In this document: one piece after another, positions 22,449-32,735 of the stretch
How the letters are laid out: the number at the start of each line of letters is the position of its first letter
Numbering within the stretch: position 1 is the stretch's first letter
Assembly: GCA_037954235.1 (NCBI GenBank)
Contig: JBBMOA010000013.1
Coordinates: 15,152,001-15,216,000, forward strand
Origin: Aulostomus chinensis
Taxonomy: Eukaryota; Chordata; Actinopteri; Syngnathiformes; Aulostomidae
DNA length: 64,000 bases
Direction: 5' to 3'
Made by a program: the position numbers and the translations under genes
The notes under the pieces: model-generated
What the model saw: only the letters and a program-made list of their open reading frames with translations
What the model was told of the DNA's origin: nothing
Database searches by the model: none

Positions 22449-24791
22449 ATGGAGAGCTCCGGACGACCGAAGCGCTGCTGGTGGTTTGCTGTTTATTTGT
22501 CTCTGCTGCTGTTTTACGCGGCCGCGGCTGAATTACGCTATTCTGTTCCAGAGGAGGTGAGAGAGGGAACTGTTGTTGGAAACGTTGCTAAGGATCTGGG
22601 TCTGGACAGATCTTCCCTGATCGATCGAAGGTTCCGTGTTGTATCCGGATCTAAAGACGCATATTTCGAGGTAAACCCGGACAATGGCGCCTTGCAGGTC
22701 CGGAGGAAGATCGACAGAGAGGAGCTTTGTCAGGGGAGTGGCGCGTGCTTAATGGAGCTAAAAATCCTGGTTGAGAACCCGCTGGAAATGCATCACATTA
22801 TCATAGAAATCACTGACGTCAACGATCACTCCCCTAGTTTCCCCGAGAAAGAGCAAACGTTTGAAATAGCGGAGCACACATCTCCAGGAACAAGATTCCA
22901 GCTGCACGCAGCCCGCGACCCAGACGCTGGAATCAACTCGATACGTAAATATACATTAACAACCAACGATCACTTTGAGATCGAGATTAGTCAGAGTGAT
23001 GAAGATAAAATACCGTTTCTAGTGCTGAAGAAGTCCTTAGACAGAGAACAGAATAACGCATCCTTGTTAGTCGTGACAGCAGTTGATGGAGGGAAGCCCC
23101 ACAGATCGGGAACATTAAATGTTTCTGTTATTGTTCTCGACAGCAACGATAATCCGCCAGTTTTTAGTCAAGACACTTATCAAATTCTAATATTTGAAAA
23201 CGTCCCAGTTGGCACGATTGTCACACGCTTGAACGCAACGGACGCAGACGAGGGGGCCAACAGGGAAATAGAGTACAGTCTTGGCAAAACACTGAGTCGC
23301 AAAGTTTATGATATTTTTGAACTGGATCATTTAAACGGAGAACTGAAAGTTAGAGGAGTCGTGGACTTTGAAGAATCTGAAATCTACAAATTAGACATTG
23401 AGGCATCAGATAAAGGAACACCGCCATTAATAGGAAGGTGTAGAGTCGTTATCAAAATAAAAGACGTCAATGATAATGCACCAGAAATAGAAATGACGTC
23501 ACTGTCCAACACAGTGGCTGAAGATTCAAAGCCTGGAACAGTTATTTCCCTCATCAGTGTAACAGATAAAGACTCTGGTGTCAATGGGAAAGTTATTTTA
23601 CACATAACCAATGATGTTCCATTTGAGTTAAAGCCATCTTATAAGGCAAATATATATTCAGTTGTCAGTAAAGATTTCTTGGATAGAGAAGAAGTCTCAA
23701 ATTATGAAATAAAAATAACAGCCACCGATGGTGGGGAGCCCCCCCTGTCCAACTCCAGAACCCTGAGTATCCAAATACTAGATGTAAATGACAACAGACC
23801 GACTTTCAATCAGAATTCTTTCCAGTTTTATCTATTTGAAAATAATGTCGCTGGAGCATCGTTGTTCTCTGTAACTGCAACAGACAACGATCTGGATGAA
23901 AATGCAGCTATTATGTATCATATTGTGAGAGGAGGAAATGGAAATGACATCACGTCCTTCCTGAATATAAATCCTGAGACTGGAGACATTTCAGCTCTGT
24001 GGAGTTTTGACTTTGAGACCCTGAAAACGTTCCAGTTCCAAGTGGTGGCCTCAGATTCTGGATCTCCTTCACTGAGCAGCAACGTGACAGTGAAGGTGTT
24101 CATTCTGGATCAGAACGACAACGCTCCCGTCATCCTGTATCCAGTCAGCTCCAACGGTTCTGCTGAAGGTGTGGAGGAGATCCCCCGCAATGTCAACGTA
24201 GGACACTTGGTGACTAAAGTGCGAGCCTATGACGCTGATATAGGATATAACGGCTGGTTGCTGTTTTCACTGCAGGAAGTGAGTGAGCACAGTCTCTTTG
24301 CTTTGGACCGCTACACAGGACAGATCAGGACACTGCGCTCATTCACAGAGACAGACGAGGCTGAGCAGAAACTCATCATACTGGTCAAAGACAATGGCAA
24401 CGTCTCCCTGTCAGCAACAGCGACTGTGCTGCTGAAAGTTGTGGAGCCCAAAGAGGCTTTTGCTGCTTCTGATCTTCAGAGCTCAGCTAAAGTTGAGGAG
24501 GACAGTCATGTGACTTTTTACCTGATGATCACTTTGGGCTCCGTCTCTCTGCTTTTCCTCATCAGCATGGTGGTGCTGATAGCAATGCAGTGCTCCAAGA
24601 GCACAGACTACACTTCCAAATACCTCCAAGACGCTAATTATGATGGCACGCTGTGTCACAGCATCCAGTACAGATCAGGAGACAAACGCTACATGTTAGT
24701 GGGGCCCAGGATGAGTATAGGATCTACTATAGTCCCGGGCAGCCACGCCAACACTCTGGTGCTGCCTGACAGGAGGAGAACTTCTGAGGAG
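22449..24791 (+). CDS. Clustered protocadherin (alpha-type) variable exon V8
   Basis: 781 codons, ATG 22449 to donor GAG|GTAGGA at 24792. An in-frame GTG at 22401 was rejected because residues after ATG 22449 form a normal leader (WWFAVYLSLLLFYAAAA, cut about residue 27 before ELRYS). EC1 loop C-QGSGA-C, with a private MHHIIIEI strand shared only with V10 and V12. EC3 contains ANREIEYSLGKTLSRKVYD. The helix is about 690-713. Within the homogenised tract it alone has tryptophan at ISALWSF, where every other exon has lysine or arginine. V10 has arginine there, so this looks like a recent single-base change (AGG to TGG). TGACGTCA is at 23494-23501. It is nearly identical to V10, so both may have the same binding specificity. 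Confidence 0.95.
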
Positions 24792-24892
24792 GTAGGACCT
24801 CATTATAATAATAATTTGATATGTGGTCAAACTGCTCTTTACTCTTAAACTGTTATTTTGTGTTTTTATGACCGGGGTAAGAAATGGCACTT

Positions 24893-24913
24893 GTCGCTGT
24901 CCATGGTGCTGAA
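24893..24913 (-). promoter_or_regulatory. RE1/NRSE site, strong
   Basis: Tandem copy of the site at 18606 (CGCTGTCCATGGTGCTGAA), 102 bp after the V8 donor. Confidence 0.85.
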
Positions 24914-25388
24914 GTCTGATCGTGGGGGTTTGGATCAATATGTTGAGGTTTTCAGGTGAAATCTTTGCTCGTGGGGCTGTTTACAGCTCAGAGATATGCT
25001 GGTGTGGTTGGGGATAAAGTTCTCATCTGAACTAATGTGAGCATGCTCAGGAGGATGTGTATTCGTTGAAACACTGATGATGGAACATGTCGGTGGCAGT
25101 TCACACATTCTGAAATCGAAGAGGTAAATATATTCTATCAGGTGTTTTCATGCTCAGGAAGACGCCTGTCCCTTTTATGCTGTGCAGTGATTGCATGAAG
25201 GCCGTGTATTCCTGTCTGATGAAATTGTTGCATTGTCTTTCAAAACGGGAAAGGACAGTTTGATGTCCTAAATCTAATCCAGACGAATGTAATCTGAAGT
25301 AAACACACATTCGCGGCAGTCTCAGCACATTTTGTTTGGTTGTAGGTGAGATTGTCCGCTTCTGGTGGGGAACGTCTGTGTTGTGATG

Positions 25389-25408
25389 GTCGCAAGGTGG
25401 CACTAAAC
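25389..25408 (+). promoter_or_regulatory. V9 promoter element (CSE, best CTCF match)
   Basis: Tandem copy of the V7 element, GTCGCAAGGTGGCACTAAAC, with the same 225-bp distance to the ATG. Confidence 0.8.
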
Positions 25409-25632
25409 AACCAAAAAATGCATCGCACTGTTGAGCATAAAGGAGCCAGAGAGACGATCCGGAGCATTCAGAGGACCGAGCAGGCTCCCTCGCCCGTGGC
25501 TTGATCGGAGCAGCGTTCTCGTGCACATGAACAGAGCTCACAGCCTCTAAATGTTCTCTTATTTACATCGAGGGAAAACCTGAGGAATTGATCGATCGCT
25601 TGACATTTGCTAGATTTTTTTGACCCCAGACA

Positions 25633-27990
25633 ATGGAACAAAGCGGACTAGGCTCTTGTCGTCACAGAGGCGGGTGGGCCGCCTTCGTGCTGATCTTGAA
25701 TGTGTTTTTTAGCCGGACGTCGGGACAGATCACATATTCCATATCGGAGGAGATCAAAGAAGGATCGACTGTTGGGAATCTGGCCAAAGATCTGGGAATA
25801 GATCCGAGCATACTGAAGGCGAGGGGGTTTCGTATTGTCTCTGGCTCCGCGGAGCCGCCTTTCCAGGTTAACCAAGATAATGGGGTTTTATTCGTGAGTC
25901 GTCATATAGACAGAGAGGAGATGTGTCAGCGGACCAGCGTGTGTCTGATAAACCTTAAAAGCGTGCTTGATAACCCGCTGGAGATCCACTACATTGCCGT
26001 GGAAGTGTTAGATATCAACGACCATTCGCCATCTTTCCCGGAGAAAAACAAAAGGCTGGAGATTTCTGAGTCCACAGTCCCGGGAACGAGGTTTCAGCTG
26101 CATGCTGCTCTCGACCCGGATGGTGGAGTGAATTCCGTTCAGCAGTATAAACTGAGTCAAAATAATAATTTCCGGATTGAAGTGAAAGATCGAGGGAAAG
26201 ATGGTAAAGTGCCGATTTTATTACTACAAAGCCCATTAGATAGAGAAGTCACCAGTAGCCACAAGCTGCTGCTCACAGCCCTGGATGGAGGCAAACCTCC
26301 GAAATCAGGGAGCATGGAGATATTGATAGACGTCTTAGACGTCAATGATAACGCGCCGCTTTTTACAAGAGAAGCGTTTACCGCAGATGTAAGGGAGAAT
26401 TCACCAGCTGGCACCACCGTCATACGAGTCAATGCTACAGATCTGGACGAAGGATTGAACGGAGAAGTCAGCTACTCGTTCGGGAACGTTCACAGTAAAG
26501 TGCGCGAGCTCTTCCACGTTGACCCGAGCACGGGGGAAATAACCGTGAAAGGACAGTTAGACTATGAGGTGGATGAAAGCTACGAGATCGACATCCAAGC
26601 GTCGGACAGCGGCGTTGTTCCACTGAGGACGGACAAAAGCGTGACGGTGAACATTAAAGACATCAACGATAATGCACCTGTGATTGAGGTGACGTCACAG
26701 TCCGAAAGAATCCCGGAGGATTCTAGACCGGGAACAACGGTCGCACTCATCAGCATCACTGACTTGGACTCTGGGGTGAACGGAAAAGTTATCAGCTTCG
26801 TTAAAGGTGACGTTCCCTTCACGCTGACGCCCTCCATTCAAGACAACATGTTTGCTGTGGTAACAAAGTCACAGCTGGACAGGGAAAACGAATCGAGTTA
26901 TGACGTCACAATAATTGCAAAAGATGCAGGTGAACCAGCTTTAACGTCTGAGAAGACTTTACGAGTTGTTCTAGCTGATATAAACGATAACTACCCAAAG
27001 TTCTCTCTGGCAAGATATGATTTCTACGTCACTGAGAATAACTCGCCGGGGGTGTCGATATTTTCTGTAAAAGCTTCTGATTGTGATGAGGGAGAGAACG
27101 GTGTTGTTACATATCATATTCATAGAGACGCCAGTTATGAAAGCAAAGTGACGTCATTTCTGAACGTCAATCCTGAGACTGGAGACATTTCAGCTCTGAG
27201 GAGTTTTGACTTTGAGACCCTGAAAACGTTCCAGTTCCAAGTGGTGGCCTCAGATTCTGGATCTCCTTCGCTGAGCAGCAACGTGACAGTGAAGGTGTTC
27301 ATTCTGGATCAGAACGACAACGCTCCCGTCATCCTGTATCCAGTCAGCTCCAACGGTTCTGCTGAAGGTGTGGAGGAGATTCCCCGCAATGTCAACGTAG
27401 GACACTTGGTGACTAAAGTGCGAGCCTATGACGCTGATATAGGATATAACGGCTGGTTGCTGTTTTCACTGCAGGAAGTGAGTGAGCACAGTCTCTTTGC
27501 TTTGGACCGCTACACAGGACAGATCAGGACACTGCGCTCATTCACAGAGACAGACGAGGCTGAGCAGAAACTCATCATACTGGTCAAAGACAATGGCAAC
27601 GTCTCCCTGTCAGCAACAGCGACTGTGCTGCTGAAAGTTGTGGAGCCCAAAGAGGCTTTTGCTGCTTCTGATCTTCAGAGCTCAGCGAAAGTTGAGGAGG
27701 ACAGTCACGTGACTTTTTACCTGATCATCACTTTGGGCTCCGTCTCTCTGCTTTTCCTCATCAGCATGGTGGTGCTGATAGCAATGCAGTGCTCCAAGAG
27801 CACAGACTACACTTCCAAATACCTCCAAGACGCTAATTATGATGGCACGCTGTGTCACAGCATCCAGTACAGATCAGGAGACAAACGCTACATGTTAGTG
27901 GGGCCCAGGATGAGTATAGGATCTACTATAGTCCCGGGCAGCCACGCCAACACTCTGGTGCTGCCTGACAGGAGGAGAACTTCTGAGGAG
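25633..27990 (+). CDS. Clustered protocadherin (alpha-type) variable exon V9 (tandem twin of V7)
   Basis: 786 codons, ATG 25633 to donor GAG|GTGAGA at 27991. It is the tandem copy of V7 with three residue differences: serine in EISES, valine in FLNVNPETG, and valine in NVNVGHL. The signal peptide, the EC1 loop C-QRTSV-C, all DxND motifs and the LIITLGS helix (about 695-718) are the same as in V7. In the shared 3' tract it has a base variant (CAGCGAAAGTTG) also found in V11 but not V7, so this tract has been overwritten since the duplication. Because EC1-EC4 are nearly unchanged, V7 and V9 probably recognise each other as self. That is inferred from the family's homophilic rule. Confidence 0.95.
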
Positions 27991-28528
27991 GTGAGAATGC
28001 ATTCATATTTATTCTGAATAAAATGGAGGTTCCTACTTATTTTTGTACTGCTTGCATGTGGTTTGTGAAGTCAGAGCTCCAATGGTGGTGGCTTTTTTAG
28101 TCAACATTAGAACCGTTCAACCCCACGTTCATGGTCAATGTCCAAACCCCAAATTCCATCCCCGACAGAATTTTATGAAGTCTGGATACTCACTTGAAAT
28201 GTAAGCATAAGGAACAAGACGAAGTGAGTGGAGTTCGCTGCTACGTGAGAGCAGGATGTTTGGATGAGGACTGTGGGTATGTGTAGCGGCGCTGTCCAAG
28301 GTGCTGATATATTTTAGATCGTGTGTATCCGGGAAAATTTAAATCAGACCGCGCTATTTGGATCACATTTTGGGCTTTAAAACATCAGACGTTGTATGGC
28401 TTGTTTGACGAGCTTTATTGATTTTCTTCTGTTGTCTCGGCTTTTGTTGTGATCAACTCGAGAAACCTGACAATCATGAATCTATATCAGCTCATGTGGC
28501 ATTATCCATCAAACCCGGAACAAATGTG
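27991..28528 (+). other. Spacer V9-V10
   Basis: Tandem duplicate of the V7-V8 spacer with a few base changes. It contains one RE1-like site and no gene. Confidence 0.7.
28288..28308 (-). promoter_or_regulatory. RE1/NRSE-like site
   Basis: Tandem copy of the site at 22001, with the same core change. Confidence 0.72.
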
Positions 28529-28548
28529 TCCTCTTGGTGTCACTATAA
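28529..28548 (+). promoter_or_regulatory. V10 promoter element (CSE, CTCF-like)
   Basis: Tandem copy of the V8 element, 188 bp before the V10 ATG, with the same downstream GGCTTTTGT element and upstream frame. Confidence 0.8.
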
Positions 28549-28735
28549 TATCAGCGGAGCCATGGAGGATCTCCTCCCTCCCCTTCAAAGGCTTTTGTTA
28601 GGGACCTCACAGCATTCGGTGTCAGCCTGCGAGTCGGAACGGACCATGTGGCGAGTTTTTAACATTGAAGTGTTTGGATATCCATGAGTGATCATTCGCA
28701 GTAAGAGGATTCTGTTTGAACGTGGCTGCATCACG

Positions 28736-31078
28736 ATGGAGAGCTCCGGACGACCGAAGCGCTGCTGGTGGTTTGCTGTTTATTTGTCTCTGCTGCTGTT
28801 TTACGCGGCCGCGGCTGAATTACGCTACTCTGTTCCAGAGGAGGTGAGAGAGGGAACTGTTGTTGGAAACGTTGCTAAGGATCTGGGTCTGGACAGATCT
28901 TCCCTGATCGATCGAAGGTTCCGTGTTGTATCCGGATCTAAAGACGCATATTTCGAGGTAAACCCGGACAATGGCGCCTTGCAGGTCCGGAGGAAGATCG
29001 ACAGAGAGGAGCTTTGTCAAGGGAGTGGCGCGTGCTTAATGGAGCTAAAAATCCTGGTTGAGAACCCGCTGGAAATGCATCACATTATCATAGAAATCAC
29101 TGACGTCAACGATCACTCCCCTAGTTTCCCCGAGAAAGAGCAAACGTTTGAAATATCTGAACAAACGTCTCCAGGAACAAGATTCCAGCTGCACGCAGCC
29201 CGCGACCCAGACGCTGGAATCAACTCGATACGTAAATATACATTAACAACCAACGATCACTTTGAGATCGAGATTAGTCAGAGTGATGAAGATAAAATAC
29301 CGTTTCTAGTGCTGAAGAAGTCCTTAGACAGAGAACAGAATAACGCATCCTTGTTAGTCGTGACAGCAGTTGATGGAGGGAAGCCCCACAGATCGGGAAC
29401 ATTAAATGTTTCTGTTATTGTTCTCGACAGCAACGATAATCCGCCAGTTTTTAGTCAAGACACTTATCAAATTCTAATATTTGAAAACGTCCCAGTTGGC
29501 ACGATTGTCACACGCTTGAACGCAACGGACGCAGACGAGGGGGCCAACAGGGAAATAGAGTACAGTCTTGGCAAAACACTGAGTCGCAAAGTTTATGATA
29601 TTTTTGAACTGGATCATTTAAACGGAGAACTGAAAGTTAGAGGAGTCGTGGACTTTGAAGAATCTGAAATCTACAAATTAGACATTGAGGCATCAGATAA
29701 AGGAACACCGCCATTAATAGGAAGGTGTAGAGTCGTTATCAAAATAAAGGACGTCAATGATAATGCACCAGAAATAGAAATGACGTCACTGTCCAACACA
29801 GTGGCTGAAGATTCAAAGCCTGGAACAGTTATTTCCCTCATCAGTGTAACAGATAAAGACTCTGGTGTCAATGGGAAAGTTATTTTACACATAACCAATG
29901 ATGTTCCATTTGAGTTAAAGCCATCTTATAAGGCAAATATATATTCAGTTGTCAGTAAAGATTTCTTGGATAGAGAAGAAGTCTCAAATTATGAAATAAA
30001 AATAACAGCCACCGATGGTGGGGAGCCCCCCCTGTCCAACTCCAGAACCCTGAGTATCCAAATACTAGATGTAAATGACAACAGACCGACTTTCAATCAG
30101 AATTCTTTCCAGTTTTATCTATTTGAAAATAATGTCGCTGGAGCATCGTTGTTCTCTGTAACTGCAACAGACAACGATCTGGATGAAAATGCAGCTATTA
30201 TGTATCATATTGTGAGAGGAGGAAATGGAAATGACATCACGTCCTTCCTGAATATAAATCCTGAGACTGGAGACATTTCAGCTCTGAGGAGTTTTGACTT
30301 TGAGACCCTGAAAACGTTCCAGTTCCAAGTGGTGGCCTCAGATTCTGGATCTCCTTCACTGAGCAGCAACGTGACAGTGAAGGTGTTCATTCTGGATCAG
30401 AACGACAACGCTCCCGTCATCCTGTATCCAGTCAGCTCCAACGGTTCTGCTGAAGGTGTGGAGGAGATTCCCCGCAATGTCAACGTAGGACACTTGGTGA
30501 CTAAAGTGCGAGCCTACGACGCTGATATAGGATATAACGGCTGGTTGCTGTTTTCACTGCAGGAAGTGAGTGAGCACAGTCTCTTTGCTTTGGACCGCTA
30601 CACAGGACAGATCAGGACACTGCGCTCATTCACAGAGACAGACGAGGCTGAGCAGAAACTCATCATACTGGTCAAAGACAATGGCAATGTCTCCCTGTCA
30701 GCAACAGCGACTGTGCTGCTGAAAGTTGTGGAGCCCAAAGAGGCTTTTGCTGCTTCTGATCTTCAGAGCTCAGCTAAAGTTGAGGAGGACAGTCACGTGA
30801 CTTTTTACCTGATGATCACTTTGGGCTCCGTCTCTCTGCTTTTCCTCATCAGCATGGTGGTGCTGATAGCAATGCAGTGCTCCAAGAGCACAGACTACAC
30901 TTCCAAATACCTCCAAGACGCTAATTATGATGGCACGCTGTGTCACAGCATCCAGTACAGATCAGGAGACAAACGCTACATGTTAGTGGGGCCCAGGATG
31001 AGTATAGGATCTACTATAGTCCCGGGCAGCCACGCCAACACTCTGGTGCTGCCTGACAGGAGGAGAACTTCTGAGGAG
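28736..31078 (+). CDS. Clustered protocadherin (alpha-type) variable exon V10 (tandem twin of V8)
   Basis: 781 codons, ATG 28736 to donor GAG|GTAGGA at 31079. Signal peptide about 1-27, EC1 loop C-QGSGA-C, helix about 690-713. It differs from V8 at about three residues: ISEQTSPG against IAEHTSPG early in EC2, and arginine instead of tryptophan at ISALRSF. The EC2 change is a short cluster of substitutions (TCTGAACAAACG for GCGGAGCACACA), more like a small conversion patch than independent mutations. TGACGTCA is at 29781-29788. The EC1-EC4 interface domains are otherwise unchanged, so redundancy with V8 is likely. Confidence 0.95.
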
Positions 31079-31599
31079 GTAGGACCTCATTATAATAATA
31101 ATTTGATATGTGGTCAAACTGCTCTTTACTCTTAAACTGTTATTTTGTGTTTTTATGACCGGGGTAAGAAATGGCACTTGTCGCTGTCCATGGTGCTGAA
31201 GTCTGATCGTGGGGGTTTGGATCAATATGTTGAGGTTTTCAGGTGAAATCTTTGCTCGTGGGGCTGTTTACAGCTCAGAGATATGCTGGTGTGGTTGGGG
31301 ATAAAGTTCTCATCTGAACTAATGTGAGCATGCGCAGGAGGATGTGTATTCGTTGAAACACTGATGATGTAACACGTCGGTGGCAGTTCACACATTCTGA
31401 AATCGAAGAGGTAAATATATTCTATCAGGTGTTTTCATGCTCAGGAAGACGCCTGTCCCTTTTATGCTGTGCAGTGATTGCATGAAGGCCGTGTATTCCT
31501 GTCTGATGAAATTGTTGCATTGTCTTTCAAAACGGGAAAGGACAGTTTGATGTCCTAAATCTAATCCAGACGAATGTAATCTGAAGTAAACACACATTC
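31073..31599 (+). repeat. Tandem duplication, truncated copy C
   Basis: It follows copy B (offset 6,287 bp) through the donor region, RE1 and part of the V7/V9-type upstream region, then stops at ACACACATTC (31599). This is about 75 bp before where the V7/V9-type CSE would be. Confidence 0.9.
31180..31200 (-). promoter_or_regulatory. RE1/NRSE site, strong
   Basis: Third tandem copy of the 18606 site. Its own downstream exon is gone. Confidence 0.83.
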
Positions 31600-31621
31600 A
31601 CAGCGGAGAACTTCTGAGGAG
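31600..31621 (+). pseudogene. Exon-less protocadherin unit (deletion scar 2)
   Basis: Directly after the truncated copy C comes GGAGAACTTCTGAGGAG|GTAGGAC, that is, the last 17 bp of a variable exon with its donor at 31622. The promoter, start and body of the exon are missing. The donor is of the GTAGGA type, and the flank beyond it is not the V7/V9 flank (GTGAGAATGC). So the two sides come from different exons, and the deletion may have removed more than one unit. Both scars break just upstream of a conserved 3' exon end. Confidence 0.8.
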
Positions 31622-32049
31622 GTAGGACATTAACATGAACAACCACTGACTAATCACTCATTTGCTTTACAAATTGGTTTGCAAGTGGATCCACATCTAA
31701 CACCATGTTGTGGGTGATGTGTTTCCACTCTTTGTCCTCTGAAAAACAGATAACATGCTTGCATTTACGATCCTCCCCCCTTGGAGGTTTGTTCAGCTCA
31801 TTGTCTCCCTCCTGCAGATTGTTACAATGTCCTTTACTGGACACAGCTCAGAGCAAAATAAACCAGACACAACACGATGGGTTTGTTCCCAACGTTGTTG
31901 TGCTGGATGATCAGGTTATTTTATACTGACGTGTAAAATAACCTGATAGCCATAGTGGTCTTTGTTTGTCTGCTCTACAGTATGCGGTATTAGCTTGTCT
32001 CTTCTTTGAATTGTGAATTGTGGTGCACGGTGGCTCTGGGAGAGAACTT
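31622..32049 (+). other. Orphan intron flank behind scar 2
   Basis: Non-coding sequence unlike any other spacer in the window, presumably the 3' flank of the lost exon. The 74-codon frame at 31705-31929 has no recognisable domain. Confidence 0.55.
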
Positions 32050-32107
32050 CTTACCGATTTTCACTGTACCTCCAGTACAGTGACAATAAAGTTGATTCTG
32101 ATTCTGA
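32050..32107 (+). mobile_element. Probable 3' end of a non-LTR retroelement (L2/CR1-like)
   Basis: A perfect 8-bp hairpin (CACTGTAC, loop CTCCA, GTACAGTG; 32062-32082) is followed by ACAATAAAGTTGATTCTGATTCTGA, i.e. an AATAAA and a short tandem TGATTC repeat. A 3' stem-loop plus short-repeat tail is typical of L2/CR1 lines and SINEs that borrow their tail. The 5' extent cannot be fixed by eye. No reverse transcriptase is present. Confidence 0.6.
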
Positions 32108-32137
32108 AGCGCATTCACGGTCAAATTCAAGTCAACA

Positions 32138-32167
32138 GTGAGGCAAAGATCTCGTGAGGCAAAGATC
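32138..32167 (+). repeat. Short direct repeat (2 x GTGAGGCAAAGATC)
   Basis: Two 14-bp copies separated by TC lie just before a degenerate RE1-like sequence. No function is evident. Confidence 0.7.
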
Positions 32168-32185
32168 AATGTCCAGGGCTCTGAA
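32165..32185 (-). promoter_or_regulatory. Degenerate RE1-like site before V11
   Basis: The + strand has ATGTCCAGGGCTCTGAA. It keeps TGTCCAGGG and CTGAA of the 18231-type site, with changes in between. Probably a decayed copy. Confidence 0.4.
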
Positions 32186-32516
32186 GTTCAACAGGTAAAC
32201 ATTTCAAGCTGAACGTATTCGAGGGAACTCAAGGATAGGTTTTTCTCAAAGACAATTAAGTAGCATCACCACTCAAGACGTGTAACTTTTATGTCTACGT
32301 GTAAGTTCATGTCATCGTTCACACAGTCTTGTCTGTTTTCTTCCTTTTTGTGAGGAGCAGAGAGGAGAGGAACCAACATACTAAGAGTTTGTTGAATGGG
32401 TTGGATTTGTTTGGTGTAACAAGCGTCCTCTCGGTGTTTGTTTTCGTTCTGATATACTGGAACTTCTCTCACCAACATTTATTATCATTTGTCTCCCTCA
32501 GTGGTCTCCGATGTCG

Positions 32517-32536
32517 TCCTCTTGGTGTCACTGTTA
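32517..32536 (+). promoter_or_regulatory. V11 promoter element (CSE, CTCF-like)
   Basis: TCCTCTTGGTGTCACTGTTA, 200 bp before the V11 ATG. CAAGGCTTTTGTCTG follows about 40 bp downstream. Confidence 0.8.
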
Positions 32537-32735
32537 CATCAGTAAGGCCGTGAAGGGCTTTGTCCCTCCTCTATCAAGGCTTTTGTCTGCACCGTGCCAG
32601 CGGAGCAGACATTAGAGACTGCGAGTCGCATGAAGCCGTGTGGTGCGGTCTCTGAACACGGAACCCAAGCGGGCTCATAGAGAGAATTATCTACCGCTGA
32701 CAGAGGCGGGGCTGTGGATGTGTTCTTGAATCAGG

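Larger units (their letters stand above)
18499..24785 (+). repeat. Tandem duplication, copy A (6,287 bp)
   Basis: Unit containing a V8-type 3' end and donor, RE1, V7 promoter and exon, RE1, V8 promoter and most of V8. Corresponding points (donors 18505/24792/31079; V7/V9 and V8/V10 start codons) are each exactly 6,287 bp apart. The coding parts differ at only about three residues per exon pair. Confidence 0.92.
24786..31072 (+). repeat. Tandem duplication, copy B (6,287 bp)
   Basis: Second full copy, carrying the V9 promoter and exon and the V10 promoter and most of V10. Only scattered substitutions separate it from copy A, with no indel that shifts the 6,287-bp register at any point I checked. 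Confidence 0.92.

Noticed and set aside
25101..25541. 146-codon minus-strand frame upstream of V9, repeated at 18814-19254 upstream of V7
   Set aside because: It overlaps the CSE and promoter, lacks any recognisable domain, and is truncated in copy C. Its repetition follows from the 6,287-bp duplication.
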